Below are positions 26,425 to 34,560 of a DNA stretch of 64,000 nucleotides, piece after piece. Source of the DNA: Acidobacteriota bacterium (GTDB lineage: Bacteria; Acidobacteriota; Blastocatellia; RBC074); the NCBI GenBank assembly GCA_016196035.1, contig JACPYM010000074.1:1-64000 (forward strand), in the 5' to 3' direction. The position numbers and the translations under genes were made by a program. Each line of letters begins with the position of its first letter. Positions within the stretch are counted from its first letter, which is position 1. The notes beneath the pieces are model-generated. The model had not been told where the DNA came from and made no database searches. It worked only from the letters and a program-made list of their open reading frames with translations.

Positions 26425-27663
26425 CTACTCGTAACGCAACGCTTCAATCGGATCGAGCTTCGCCGCCTTGATCGCCGGGTATAGCCCCGCCACCAAGCCG
26501 ATGGCCACTGACGCCGAGAACCCGATTGCCACCCAAACTAGCGGCACTTGCGACGGCACATCGGGCAAGAGCACATGCAACAACAAGCTAATGACAATGC
26601 CGAAACCGATGCCGAGCAAGCCGCCGATGCCGGTGAGCGTGGCGGCTTCAAACAGGAATTGCGTGATGATGTCTTTGCGCGTCGCGCCGATGGCGCGGCG
26701 CACGCCGATCTCTTTGGTGCGTTCGGTGACGCTGACCAGCATGATGTTCATCACGCCGATGCCGCCGACCAGCAGGGCCACGCTGACAATCGGGATGACG
26801 ATCATCGAAACCATCGCCAGCATTTGATTGAAGCTGTCCACGATGCTGCTGGGCGTGCGCACGTCAAAGCTGTCCGGTTTATCAAACGGCACGTGACGGC
26901 GGCGGCGCATTAGTTCGCGCGCTTCGTCCACCAGTTTATCGAGGTCGCCCGATTTGGCGCCGATGGCGATCCAATGGTCATCCTGCATCGGAAACATCGC
27001 GTGCATCACGCTGTAGGGCACAAAGACAAAGGCGTCGGCTTGCGGCCCGCCGCCGAAAAGCGATTTGGCTTTTTCGAGCACGCCGATGACTTTGAACTGC
27101 TTGTTGCCAACCATGATTTCTTTTTCCAACGGCTCAAAACCGCTGAAGAGCTTTTCGGCGATGTCATAACCGATGATGCAGACTTCGCTACGATTCTCGT
27201 CTTCGCTGTCGTTGAAAAAGCGCCCACGCGCAATCGCCACTTCGCGCGTGTTGGCATAATCGGAAGAAACGCCGCGCACCTGGGGCGTGCGCACTTCGTT
27301 GTTGCGGAACTTGACCACGGGCGGCAAACCGGGCGGACGCAGGATCGGCGAGGCGGCGATAGCGTGCGGCAATTGTTTCAAGGCGAGCGCGTCTTCATAG
27401 GTGATCGGCTTGCGCTGGCGTTCCTCTTCGGTCAAATCGCCGTGGCGCATGGCCGGCCAGCGGCTGACGAAAACGACGTTGGTGCCGAACTGTTCGATCT
27501 GTTCTTTGAAGCCCGACTCCATCCCCTTCGCCAGCGAGGCGACGCCGATGACGGTGGCCGTGCCAATGACGACGCCGAGCACGGTCAGGAACGAGCGGAA
27601 TTTGTGCGACCACAAGGTGGTCATCGCCTGGGTGAATAATTCTTTGAGTGCATTTGTAAACAT
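26425..27663 (-). CDS. MacB/FtsX-type ABC transporter permease
   Basis: 412 residues with the MacB topology: a first membrane helix after SHKFRSFLTVLGVVIG, a large periplasmic MacB_PCD domain (about 45-270), then three membrane helices from about 285. The hallmark GGIGVMNIMLVSVTERTKEIG and RRAIGATRKDII is intact, and the C-terminus ends with YPAIKAAKLDPIEALRYE. Such permeases use a separate MacB-like ATPase for mechanotransmission, exporting peptides, lipoproteins or macrolides. No ATPase or MacA-like gene is in the window. It is third in a minus-strand operon, five bases after the zinc-ribbon gene. Confidence 0.92.
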   Translation of the reverse strand: MFTNALKELFTQAMTTLWSHKFRSFLTVLGVVIGTATVIGVASLAKGMESGFKEQIEQFGTNVVFVSRWPAMRHGDLTEEERQRKPITYEDALALKQLPHAIAASPILRPPGLPPVVKFRNNEVRTPQVRGVSSDYANTREVAIARGRFFNDSEDENRSEVCIIGYDIAEKLFSGFEPLEKEIMVGNKQFKVIGVLEKAKSLFGGGPQADAFVFVPYSVMHAMFPMQDDHWIAIGAKSGDLDKLVDEARELMRRRRHVPFDKPDSFDVRTPSSIVDSFNQMLAMVSMIVIPIVSVALLVGGIGVMNIMLVSVTERTKEIGVRRAIGATRKDIITQFLFEAATLTGIGGLLGIGFGIVISLLLHVLLPDVPSQVPLVWVAIGFSASVAIGLVAGLYPAIKAAKLDPIEALRYE

Positions 27664-27668
27664 AACTC

Positions 27669-28124
27669 TTACCTGCCAACGGGTTCCTTCACGGTTGCCA
27701 ATGTTCGCGTGGTTTCTTCGATTATGCTGCCGCCGGATTCCAATGCTTTGGGTTCATGCGGCTGTTTCAGCTTGTTGGTGTCATTCGGATCAAGCGCTGC
27801 CACAGGCGTAAATACGGTCCCGCCGACCACGCCGCGCAAGCGCAGAATCTCCCACAAGTGCAAGCCGAACTGAATCAGAAAGACCGCTGTGCTCAGCAGC
27901 AAATAACCGATGACGACGCCACGCCCCAGTTTCAACAATGCGCCCAGCAACACCGCGCCACCGACAATCGCGCCCAACCCCATCAGCGACACCCAAAAGA
28001 TGTCGGTCAGGTAATCATCAAACCGTTTGTCCGCCGCGGCGTCATTCATCACCAGCGGCGCACCGCATTGGCGGCAGAACTTGGTTTGTTGGGAGATTGC
28101 AGTTCCGCAGCTTGAGCAAAACAT
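27669..28124 (-). CDS. zinc-ribbon membrane protein
   Basis: 151 residues. The N-terminus is a zinc ribbon with CSSC at 3-6 and CRQC at about 17-20 (MFCSSCGT...KFCRQCGAPL). Two hydrophobic segments follow at about 45-68 and 72-90, then a hydrophilic tail. The ribbon would face the cytosol. It lies between two MacB-type permease genes with gaps of 18 and 5 bases, so it is co-expressed with them; a regulatory or assembly role is possible but not shown. Confidence 0.8.
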   Translation of the reverse strand: MFCSSCGTAISQQTKFCRQCGAPLVMNDAAADKRFDDYLTDIFWVSLMGLGAIVGGAVLLGALLKLGRGVVIGYLLLSTAVFLIQFGLHLWEILRLRGVVGGTVFTPVAALDPNDTNKLKQPHEPKALESGGSIIEETTRTLATVKEPVGR

Positions 28125-28142
28125 ACGAATTGCCTTTCGTCC

Positions 28143-29372
28143 TCATTCGGCGCGCAACGCCACAATCGGATCAAGCTTCGCCGCCTTCCACGCGGGATAG
28201 CTGCCAAAGATCAAGCCCACGCCGCTCGATACGCCAATCGCCAGAAAGGCCGCCCAAACCGGCAATTCTGCCGGCACAGGGGTAAAGCGCCGCAGGATTT
28301 GCGAGATGCCATAAGCGATCAGCAAGCCAATCAACCCGCCCACCATTGAAAGCACGGTGGATTCGACCAGAAATTGCGTCAGGATGTCTTTGCGGCGCGC
28401 GCCCAGGCTTTTGCGAATGCCGATCTCGCGCGTGCGTTCGGTCACGGTCACCAGCATGATGTTCATAATAACGATACCGCCCACCACCAGCGAAATCGAA
28501 GTCACGCCCAACGCCACCGCCGCCACCAAGCCGAAAATCGCCTGGATGAAGACGTTGATGGCCTCCGCCGTCACCAATCCGAACGTGTCTTTGTCGCTGT
28601 AATTCAACCGGTGCCGCGCGCGCATCAACAGGCGCACTTGGTCTTCGACCTCTTTCAGATTCGCCCCGTCGGGCGCTTTGACCGAAATGCTGACGCTGCC
28701 GCGCGCGCCCCACATCTTTTGATAGGTCGAGAGCGGAATGATGACGAAATCGTCGCGCGACTGACCGAAAAACGAGCCTTGTTCTTTGGCGACACCGATG
28801 ATCTCAAAGGGCAAGCCATCAATCTTGATTTCGCGCCCGACTACATCGCGTTTGTTGAAGAGTTTGTCGGCCACTTCGACGCCGACGAAGGCGGCATAGC
28901 GGCGGTTGCTGTCGTCGGTATCGCCGATGTAACGGCCATATTCCGGCTGGATGGTGTCAATGTTGATCATGCTGGCCGAATTGCCGCGCACGGTGATGTT
29001 GGTCAGCTTTTCGGTTTCGGAACGGATTTCGGCGTTGGCGTTGTCTTGCGCGCCGATGGCTTCGGCCTGCGACTTCGGCATGCGCTCGCGCAGGTATTCG
29101 ACATCTTCGACGGTCAGATTCTTGTTACGTTTGTTGGCGCTGATGAATTCCTCGAAACTGGTAATCATCCCGTATTTGTCCACGATGATCGTGTTGCTGC
29201 CTAAATCCGCTGTCACCGTGCGGTCAACGTAGCGGAAAAAGCCCTCAATCACCGCCGCCACCGCGACCACCGTCATCACGCCGAAGATGACCCCCAGCAG
29301 CGTCAGAAACGAGCGCAGTTTGTGCGCCCGTAACGAACTAAGCGCGAGTAAAAATGATTCCCAGAAACGCAT
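28143..29372 (-). CDS. MacB/FtsX-type ABC transporter permease
   Basis: 409 residues, same family as the gene at 26425-27663. First helix within AHKLRSFLTLLGVIFGVMTVVAVAA, periplasmic MacB_PCD domain to about 270, then helices with VVGGIVIMNIMLVTVTERT and REIGIRKSLGARRKDIL and a C-terminal YPAWKAAKLDPIVALRAE. Pairs of such permeases may form heterodimers. It is the first gene of a three-gene minus-strand operon. The ATPase must be encoded elsewhere or upstream genes have been lost; its substrate is not readable. Confidence 0.92.
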   Translation of the reverse strand: MRFWESFLLALSSLRAHKLRSFLTLLGVIFGVMTVVAVAAVIEGFFRYVDRTVTADLGSNTIIVDKYGMITSFEEFISANKRNKNLTVEDVEYLRERMPKSQAEAIGAQDNANAEIRSETEKLTNITVRGNSASMINIDTIQPEYGRYIGDTDDSNRRYAAFVGVEVADKLFNKRDVVGREIKIDGLPFEIIGVAKEQGSFFGQSRDDFVIIPLSTYQKMWGARGSVSISVKAPDGANLKEVEDQVRLLMRARHRLNYSDKDTFGLVTAEAINVFIQAIFGLVAAVALGVTSISLVVGGIVIMNIMLVTVTERTREIGIRKSLGARRKDILTQFLVESTVLSMVGGLIGLLIAYGISQILRRFTPVPAELPVWAAFLAIGVSSGVGLIFGSYPAWKAAKLDPIVALRAE

Positions 29373-29400
29373 TGTTATTTTCCTGTCTCAAGTTCTGATC

Positions 29401-29531
29401 AGGACTTACGCAAAGATTTGCCACACAGGCACGGAGACACAGAGGAAGACCGCGATCTCCGGCAGAACTGTAACAAAGCTCTGTGTCTCTGTGCCTCTGT
29501 GGCTATCGCACGCGCGTTTTGCGTAAGTCCT
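29401..29531. repeat. inverted repeat family 3, copy B
   Basis: AGGACTTACGCAAAGATTTG at the left end and GCGTTTTGCGTAAGTCCT at the right. Internal sequence (CCGCGATCTCCGGCAG) is the same as in the copy at 17616-17738. Confidence 0.92.
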
Positions 29532-29703
29532 GCTGATGTCGTCAGGTTGTTGGCAGTCCCGGCAGATTGCCTGCGAACCAAAACAACGAAACGCCAGTTT
29601 CAACCTATTGGTTGCAACAATTCGTCTAAGTGTAGACGTTCATCCGTCAGTTTCCTTAACAAACCACCCAGCTTTTCTTCAAGAATGGGAAAAGCCACGC
29701 AGA

Positions 29704-29799
29704 GGAACGGTACCGCGCGCGTGAGCAAGCGGAGCCTGGGCGGTTCGGCCAACGGCATAAGCTTGACGCGCCGCTTGCTCATGCGCGCGGTACCGTTCC
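29704..29799. repeat. inverted repeat family 4, copy B
   Basis: GGAACGGTACCGCGCGCGTG pairs with the terminal CGCGCGGTACCGTTCC. The loop and the outer flanks (GGGAAAA..C.CGCAG on the left, CGTAA.CGC.ATTGCAAACC on the right) also match copy C at 60631-60724, so the full element is about 155 bases and reaches the stop codon of the next gene. Confidence 0.9.
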
Positions 29800-29837
29800 G
29801 ACACAACGCGCGTCCGTAACCGCAATTGCAAACCAGT

Positions 29838-30809
29838 CTAAAAGCTCAAATTGATCGCGGCGCGCTGTGAATGCAGCTTGATCTGGCTGAGCACTTCTTC
29901 AGCCAACACCAACGCGCGCCGCCCCTCGGCCCCACTCACCACCGGCGCACTGCCGTTACGCACTGCTTCCACAAAAGCTTCGATTTCACCCAGCAAGGGT
30001 TCTTTTTTGGCGACGGCCAGCGGATGCGCGACGATTTCGGGCAAGGTGCCGGGCGCGCGCGGCGGCACCAGTTTGCACATCGCCACCTGCTGTTCTGCGT
30101 AATCCAGCGAGTAATACTCGTGCGGTTGAAAGACGCGCAGCTTGCGCAGGCGTTCGCCCGCCACGCGGCTGGCCGTGATGTTGGCGATGCAGCCGCCCTC
30201 GAATTCCAGCCGCGCGTTGGCCAGATCAATCTTCGGCGTCAGAATCGGGATGCCGACGGCTTCCAGTTTGACGACTGCGCGGTTGACCAGCGTGGCGATG
30301 ATGTCCAGTTCGTGCACCATCAAATCCATCACGACATCAATGTCCAGCGAGCGCGGCGTGAAGATGCCCATGCGGTGCGCTTCAAAAAACAGCGGGCGCG
30401 TGAGTTCCTGTTGCAACGCGACAAAGGCCGGATTGAAGCGTTCGATGTGGCCGATCTGCAAGACCACGCCTTTGGCCGCCGCCAGCGCGATCATCTCGTC
30501 GGCTTCGGCCACCGTGCGCGCGATGGGCTTTTCGACCAGCACGCCGACGCCTGCCGCGAGAAACGCGCAGGTCACTTCGTGATGATTGACGGTGGGTGTC
30601 GCGACATTGACGGCTTCAACTTCATCAAGCAGTTCACGGTAATCGGCGACAAAACGGGTGTCGTATTGTTCGGCAATGGCGCGGCCCTGGGCTTCGTGGG
30701 TATCGCACACGGCCACGAGTTCCGCCGTTTCCAAGCCGGCCAGCACGCGCGCGTGGGCACGTCCGAGATGGCCCACGCCAATGACGGCAGTCTTCAGTTT
30801 GGTATTCAT
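29838..30809 (-). CDS. Gfo/Idh/MocA-family oxidoreductase
   Basis: About 323 residues from the ATG at 30809 (an upstream in-frame start at 30842 is less likely). The NAD(P)-binding Rossmann motif AVIGVGHLGRAHARVLAG opens the protein, followed by VEKPIARTVAEADEMI with the catalytic-site Lys of the EKP motif and a C-terminal substrate domain with GHIERFNPAF. It should oxidise or reduce a sugar, amino sugar or inositol in the cytosol. GHIERFNP-type members are often found beside lipid A and surface-sugar genes. The stop lies at the end of a family 4 repeat. It is divergent from a GT39 glycosyltransferase gene, which supports a cell-surface sugar role. Confidence 0.9.
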   Translation of the reverse strand: MNTKLKTAVIGVGHLGRAHARVLAGLETAELVAVCDTHEAQGRAIAEQYDTRFVADYRELLDEVEAVNVATPTVNHHEVTCAFLAAGVGVLVEKPIARTVAEADEMIALAAAKGVVLQIGHIERFNPAFVALQQELTRPLFFEAHRMGIFTPRSLDIDVVMDLMVHELDIIATLVNRAVVKLEAVGIPILTPKIDLANARLEFEGGCIANITASRVAGERLRKLRVFQPHEYYSLDYAEQQVAMCKLVPPRAPGTLPEIVAHPLAVAKKEPLLGEIEAFVEAVRNGSAPVVSGAEGRRALVLAEEVLSQIKLHSQRAAINLSF

Positions 30810-30924
30810 AAAGTCCGTTGCAGTAAGCAGAGTCGGTTTCAAGTTTCCGCAAGTGAATGTTACTCTAGCGCGTCATTCAAGCAAAATTGGCACGCAAAAT
30901 TCGACACAAGATCAAATAAACATA

Positions 30925-32607
30925 GTGCAAATCGCAGAGCGCACCAGCATTGCGCTAACCAATTCACCCACCCGTTTTTATTTGCCCGCCTTGGCTGTGC
31001 TGTGCGCGCTGGCGTACTTTTACGGCCTCGGCAGCCTGCCTTTCTTAGGCCCGGATGAACCCCGCTACGCCCAGGTCGCCCGCGAGATGTACGCCTCTGG
31101 CGATTGGATCACGCCGCGCCTGGCGGGCATTCACTGGTTTGAAAAACCGGCGCTGACTTATTGGCTGGCGGCCTTGGGGTACACGCTGTTCGGCGTGTCG
31201 GAATTTGCCGCCCGCGCGGGCGTGGCCTTATTGGCCAGTGCGGGCGCGTTCCTGTTGTACTGGTTTGGGCGGCGCGTGCATTCGGCGCAGTTCGGGTATC
31301 TGAGCGCGGCGGCGTTGGCGACCTGCGGTTTGTGGATTGGATTTGCGCGCGGCGCGACGTTTGATTTGCCGCTCTCAGTCTGTTTGGAGGCGGCGTTGCT
31401 CTGCTTCTTTTTGTGGGAACGGCAAGCCGATCAAGCGGCGCGCACGGATAGACTGTGGTGGCTCTTCTGCTTGGCGCTGGGCGGCGCGGTGCTGGCTAAA
31501 GGCTTGGTGGGGATCGTGCTGCCCGCCGCCATTATCGGGGTGTATCTGCTGTTGACGCGCCGTTTGCTGATCGTGTTGCAGCCGCGTTTGCTCTTTTTCG
31601 GGGCGCTGCTTTTTCTGGCGACAGCGGCGCTCTGGTATGGGCCGATGTTTTGGCGGCACGGGCAGGAATTCATCAACGAATTTTTCATCGCGCACCACTT
31701 CCAACGTTACACCAGCAACAAATTCAAACATCCGCAACCGTTCTATTTTTTCTTTGCGGTCGTGCTGGCGGGCAGTTTTCCGTGGACGCCGTTTTGGCTG
31801 CTGAATCTGGGACAGACCTGGCGCGCGCGCGCTGGCTTGTTGAATGATGAAACGCAGCGGCTGCGGTTGTTCTTATGGCTGTGGGTGCTGGCGCCGCTGG
31901 CCTTCTTCTCGTTTTCAGGCTCGAAGCTGCCGGGCTACATTCTGCCGGTCTTCCCCGCCCTCGCCTTGCTGGTAGGCCAGCAATTGTTGCCGCTGTTTAT
32001 GCCCCAGGCGCGGTCAAAAACGCTGGCGCTGTTACCCGTACTCTTCGCGTTGATCGCCGTGGCCGCGTATGTGACCGGGTGGCGCGAATTAGGTCTCAGC
32101 CTATTCTCCATTCGGCTCATCGCCGGGCTGGCTGTCTTGCTGGCCCTGGTGCTCTCGGTGTTGTTGTGGCGCGGACGGACGGCGGCTGCCGTTTTATGCG
32201 TGCCTGTGGCGCTTGTCAGTTTGAGCGCGGTGATTACGCACGAAATCGCGCCGGCCCTGGGCCGCGTCGAATCGCTGGCGGCGCTGGCGCAACAAGCCAA
32301 TCAATCCGCCCAACCTGGCGAGCGCTTGCTCTTTTATATCAACTCTCATCACAGCGTAGATTTTTATGCGCCGCAGTTGCCCTTGCGGGATGAGCATGCC
32401 GAGTTGACGGCGGCGCTGAGCCTGCGCGAAATTGAAGAGCAAGTGCGCCAACACGGCAGCTTGTTGGTGCTGACGCCGCAACGCTGGTCGGCGGATGTGC
32501 TGGAAGCCGCCGCGCTGACGGTCGAACGGCTCGGGCAAAGCGCTGGCGAACCGCGTTGCACGCCAGGTTGCGATTGGCTGTTGTTGCGCGCGCGGCCAAA
32601 ACATTGA
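30925..32607 (+). CDS. GT39-type membrane glycosyltransferase (ArnT/PMT-like)
   Basis: About 560 residues from a GTG at 30925; the frame is open further upstream, but that part overlaps the divergent oxidoreductase and is not coding-like. Residues near 45-55 carry FLGPDEPRYAQVAREM, the acidic motif of ArnT/PMT-family enzymes that use polyprenyl-phosphate sugars, then WFEKPALTYW. About ten to twelve membrane helices follow, with a soluble C-terminal domain of some 100 residues. It should transfer a sugar from a lipid carrier to lipid A, protein or another acceptor on the periplasmic side. The start codon is uncertain. Confidence 0.85.
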   Translation: MQIAERTSIALTNSPTRFYLPALAVLCALAYFYGLGSLPFLGPDEPRYAQVAREMYASGDWITPRLAGIHWFEKPALTYWLAALGYTLFGVSEFAARAGVALLASAGAFLLYWFGRRVHSAQFGYLSAAALATCGLWIGFARGATFDLPLSVCLEAALLCFFLWERQADQAARTDRLWWLFCLALGGAVLAKGLVGIVLPAAIIGVYLLLTRRLLIVLQPRLLFFGALLFLATAALWYGPMFWRHGQEFINEFFIAHHFQRYTSNKFKHPQPFYFFFAVVLAGSFPWTPFWLLNLGQTWRARAGLLNDETQRLRLFLWLWVLAPLAFFSFSGSKLPGYILPVFPALALLVGQQLLPLFMPQARSKTLALLPVLFALIAVAAYVTGWRELGLSLFSIRLIAGLAVLLALVLSVLLWRGRTAAAVLCVPVALVSLSAVITHEIAPALGRVESLAALAQQANQSAQPGERLLFYINSHHSVDFYAPQLPLRDEHAELTAALSLREIEEQVRQHGSLLVLTPQRWSADVLEAAALTVERLGQSAGEPRCTPGCDWLLLRARPKH

Positions 32608-32612
32608 TCTCT

Positions 32613-32689
32613 CTCCCACGAAGGCACACGAAGCAGCACGAAGAAAACATCGGTTCACCTTCGTGCTGCTTCGTGCGCCTTCGTGGGAG
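32613..32689. repeat. inverted repeat family 2, copy D
   Basis: CTCCCACGAAGGCACACGAA pairs with TTCGTGCGCCTTCGTGGGAG. It lies between the GT39 stop and the Hsp33 start and supplies an alternative GTG codon (32683) in the Hsp33 frame. Confidence 0.9.
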
Positions 32690-32712
32690 CGTTCCCCAGG
32701 AGTGATGAAGTT

Positions 32713-33627
32713 TTGCAATTCTCTGACGACCATCTGATTCAGGCGACGGCGGCAGACGCGACGATACGCCTGCTGGCCGCCGTCACCACCAACCTGGTCA
32801 GCGAAGCCTGCCATAAACACCGCACCTCGCCGACAGCTTCGGCAGCCTTGGGCCGCACGTTGACGGGCGCATTGTTGCTGGGCCGTACACTCAAAGACCT
32901 CGAACGGCTGACACTGCGTTTCGATTGCTACGGCCCCATCGGCAGCATCACTGCCGAAGCCAGCGCCCACGGCACTGTGCGCGGTTATGTGCGCAATCCG
33001 CTGGCCGAGGCCGAAGCGGTCGTGCCGGGCAAGCTCAACGTCAAAGGCATCGTCGGCGCGGGCACGCTGCACGTCATCCGCGAGGCCGGGATCGAGATCG
33101 GCTTGTCAAAAGAACCTTACTACGGCTCGGTGCCCATCATCTCCGGCGAGATTGCCGAAGACCTGACGCATTATCTGGCCGTCTCTGAACAAATCAGTTC
33201 GGCGCTCTCGCTGGGCGTCTTTGTCGAACCCGAACAGGAGCGCGTCACGGCGGCGGGCGGTTATTTGTTGCAGGTGATGCCCGGCGCGGACGAAGAGACC
33301 ATTGCCACCTTTGAACAAGCCATCCTGGCCGCGCCCCATCCCACCGAAATGATCCGCAATGGCGCCGACGCGCGCGCCTTGCTGGAAACCGTCTTCGGCA
33401 ACCTGCCCATTGACGTGCTCGAACGCAGTCCGCTGGAATTCCGCTGCAACTGTTCTTATGAACGCGCCGTGCGCATCATCTCCAGCCTGGAACGCGCCGA
33501 GATCGAAGACATGCTGGAGCAAGACAACGGCGCCGAACTGACCTGCCATTTTTGCAGCTCGGTCTATTACCTGGACGAAGCGGCCCTGCGCCTGATCCTG
33601 CATCCACCTGAGCCGTTGGTGATGTGA
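32713..33627 (+). CDS. hslO: Hsp33 redox-regulated chaperone
   Basis: About 304 residues. The C-terminus has the zinc redox switch CNC and CHFC (FRCNCSYERAVRII, LTCHFCSSVYYL), so the protein should be a holdase activated when these four cysteines are oxidised, in the cytosol. The N-terminal domain starts LIQATAADATIRLLAAVTT and contains ALGRTLTGALLLGRTLK, typical of the family. Start chosen at TTG 32713, ten bases after AGGAG (32698-32702); the only other in-frame start, GTG at 32683, lies within an inverted repeat. An ATG at 32705 is out of frame. Confidence 0.92.
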   Translation: MQFSDDHLIQATAADATIRLLAAVTTNLVSEACHKHRTSPTASAALGRTLTGALLLGRTLKDLERLTLRFDCYGPIGSITAEASAHGTVRGYVRNPLAEAEAVVPGKLNVKGIVGAGTLHVIREAGIEIGLSKEPYYGSVPIISGEIAEDLTHYLAVSEQISSALSLGVFVEPEQERVTAAGGYLLQVMPGADEETIATFEQAILAAPHPTEMIRNGADARALLETVFGNLPIDVLERSPLEFRCNCSYERAVRIISSLERAEIEDMLEQDNGAELTCHFCSSVYYLDEAALRLILHPPEPLVM

Positions 33628-33657
33628 GTTGGCTGGCAGATTGTTCTCAAACACCCC

Positions 33658-33690
33658 AAGCGGCCCGTCTATCTTTTAGACGGGCCGCTT
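33658..33690. terminator. bidirectional terminator-like hairpin
   Basis: AAGCGGCCCGTCTA / TAGACGGGCCGCTT with a CTTT loop, between the convergent hslO and acyl carrier protein genes. It is GC-rich and followed by GTTTATG, so termination is likely for hslO and possible for the other direction. Confidence 0.8.
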
Positions 33691-33700
33691 GTTTATGAGG

Positions 33701-33946
33701 CTAATGCGCGGTCTGGGCACGGCTCACAAAGGCTTCGACCTTAGCCAGCGTATCGAAATTTTCCGGGCGCAATTCGGCGTCAGCGACCCGGATGCCGCAC
33801 TCGGTTTCGAGCAGCGCGACAAAATCCACCAGCGCGAATGAGTCGAGCACGCCCGCCGAAAAGAGCGAGGCGTTGTAAGCAGGCAATTCGGTGCGCGCTT
33901 GCTGCGCCGATTGATGCAGATAGTTCATGACGTTGGTTGGTAACAT
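33701..33946 (-). CDS. acyl carrier protein-like protein
   Basis: 81 residues from the ATG at 33946, which has AAGGAG ten bases upstream. The 4'-phosphopantetheine attachment serine lies in GVLDSFALVDF (the DS[LF] motif), followed by a four-helix ACP-like pattern (ALLETECGIRVADAEL...DTLAKVEAFV). DltC and other stand-alone carrier proteins have this size. It is the last gene of a six-gene minus-strand operon with two SGNH hydrolase genes and an MBOAT acyltransferase gene, so it probably carries the acyl group that is passed across the membrane. Confidence 0.85.
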   Translation of the reverse strand: MLPTNVMNYLHQSAQQARTELPAYNASLFSAGVLDSFALVDFVALLETECGIRVADAELRPENFDTLAKVEAFVSRAQTAH

Positions 33947-34001
33947 GGTTGGTTCTCCTTCAGATGATTTTCGAGTGGTTTTCGCAAAGGCATTCGCGGG
34001 T

Positions 34002-34535
34002 TCAGTAATCGGGCGGTGTGTGCAGGCGTTTGAGCAACCGAAACCGGTTGTTTTTCCAAACAAAGTAAAAGGTATCCGGCACGTTTCTGTTCAGCCGCAA
34101 GATAAAGTTCAGACCGCAGCGCACGATCATCAGACGGCTATTCGCGCGCTGCTCGACCTCACTTGGGTAATAGGCGCTCTGGCAAATGCTGAAGCTTCCG
34201 GCCATTTTGTGCGCATCCGCCGTCGGCGGCTTGAAGACTTGCCCGGTGCGCAGGTCTACCAACGCGCCCACCATGCATTCAGCGCCGCAGCCCCAGCGAA
34301 CCAGTCGGTAATGCCCGGCGAAGTTGGGCGGCAGCTTGGCCCCCTCGCGCAATCTGGTCCGAAACATAAACTCCTCGGGTCGCCGTAACTTCACCGATGC
34401 GGCCTTGCCACGCCAAACTTCGGCCACCGGATAATCGCTGAAGCGCGGCAGCATCTGTCTGCGCTGCGTTTTTGACGGATTGGCCTGCGTCAACAGCGCG
34501 CTGAGCAGGACAAAGGTGATGACTGGCGAACTCAT
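34002..34535 (-). CDS. conserved secreted protein of unknown function
   Basis: 177 residues with a short signal peptide (MSSPVITFVLLSALLTQA). Recognisable conserved blocks are FSDYPVAEVWRGK, FRTRLREGAKLPPNFAGHY, VRWGCGAECM and VDLRTGQV, a pattern I associate with conserved hypothetical exported proteins in proteobacteria, with two cysteines in WGCGAEC. Predicted beta-rich. It is fifth in the acylation operon, 25 bases after the SGNH hydrolase gene. Role unknown. Confidence 0.75.
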   Translation of the reverse strand: MSSPVITFVLLSALLTQANPSKTQRRQMLPRFSDYPVAEVWRGKAASVKLRRPEEFMFRTRLREGAKLPPNFAGHYRLVRWGCGAECMVGALVDLRTGQVFKPPTADAHKMAGSFSICQSAYYPSEVEQRANSRLMIVRCGLNFILRLNRNVPDTFYFVWKNNRFRLLKRLHTPPDY

Positions 34536-34560
34536 CTGCGTCTCCCTCCACTACGGTGAA

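Larger units (their letters stand above)
29373..29837. other. intergenic stretch built of repeats
   Basis: 465 bases between the permease operon and the Gfo/Idh/MocA gene. It holds family 3 (29401-29531) and family 4 (29704-29799) elements. Between them, minus-strand codons at about 29607-29690 read as a plausible helical C-terminus (ILEEKLGGLL...DELLQPIG), possibly the remnant of a lost gene, but there is no start. Confidence 0.6.

Noticed and set aside
29600-29806. Short minus-strand ORF
   Set aside because: It overlaps a family 4 repeat and continues into a helical-looking tail without a ribosome site; at most a gene remnant.
30658-30924. N-terminal extension of the GT39 gene
   Set aside because: This part is antisense to the Gfo/Idh/MocA gene and lacks membrane or domain character; GTG at 30925 is preferred.
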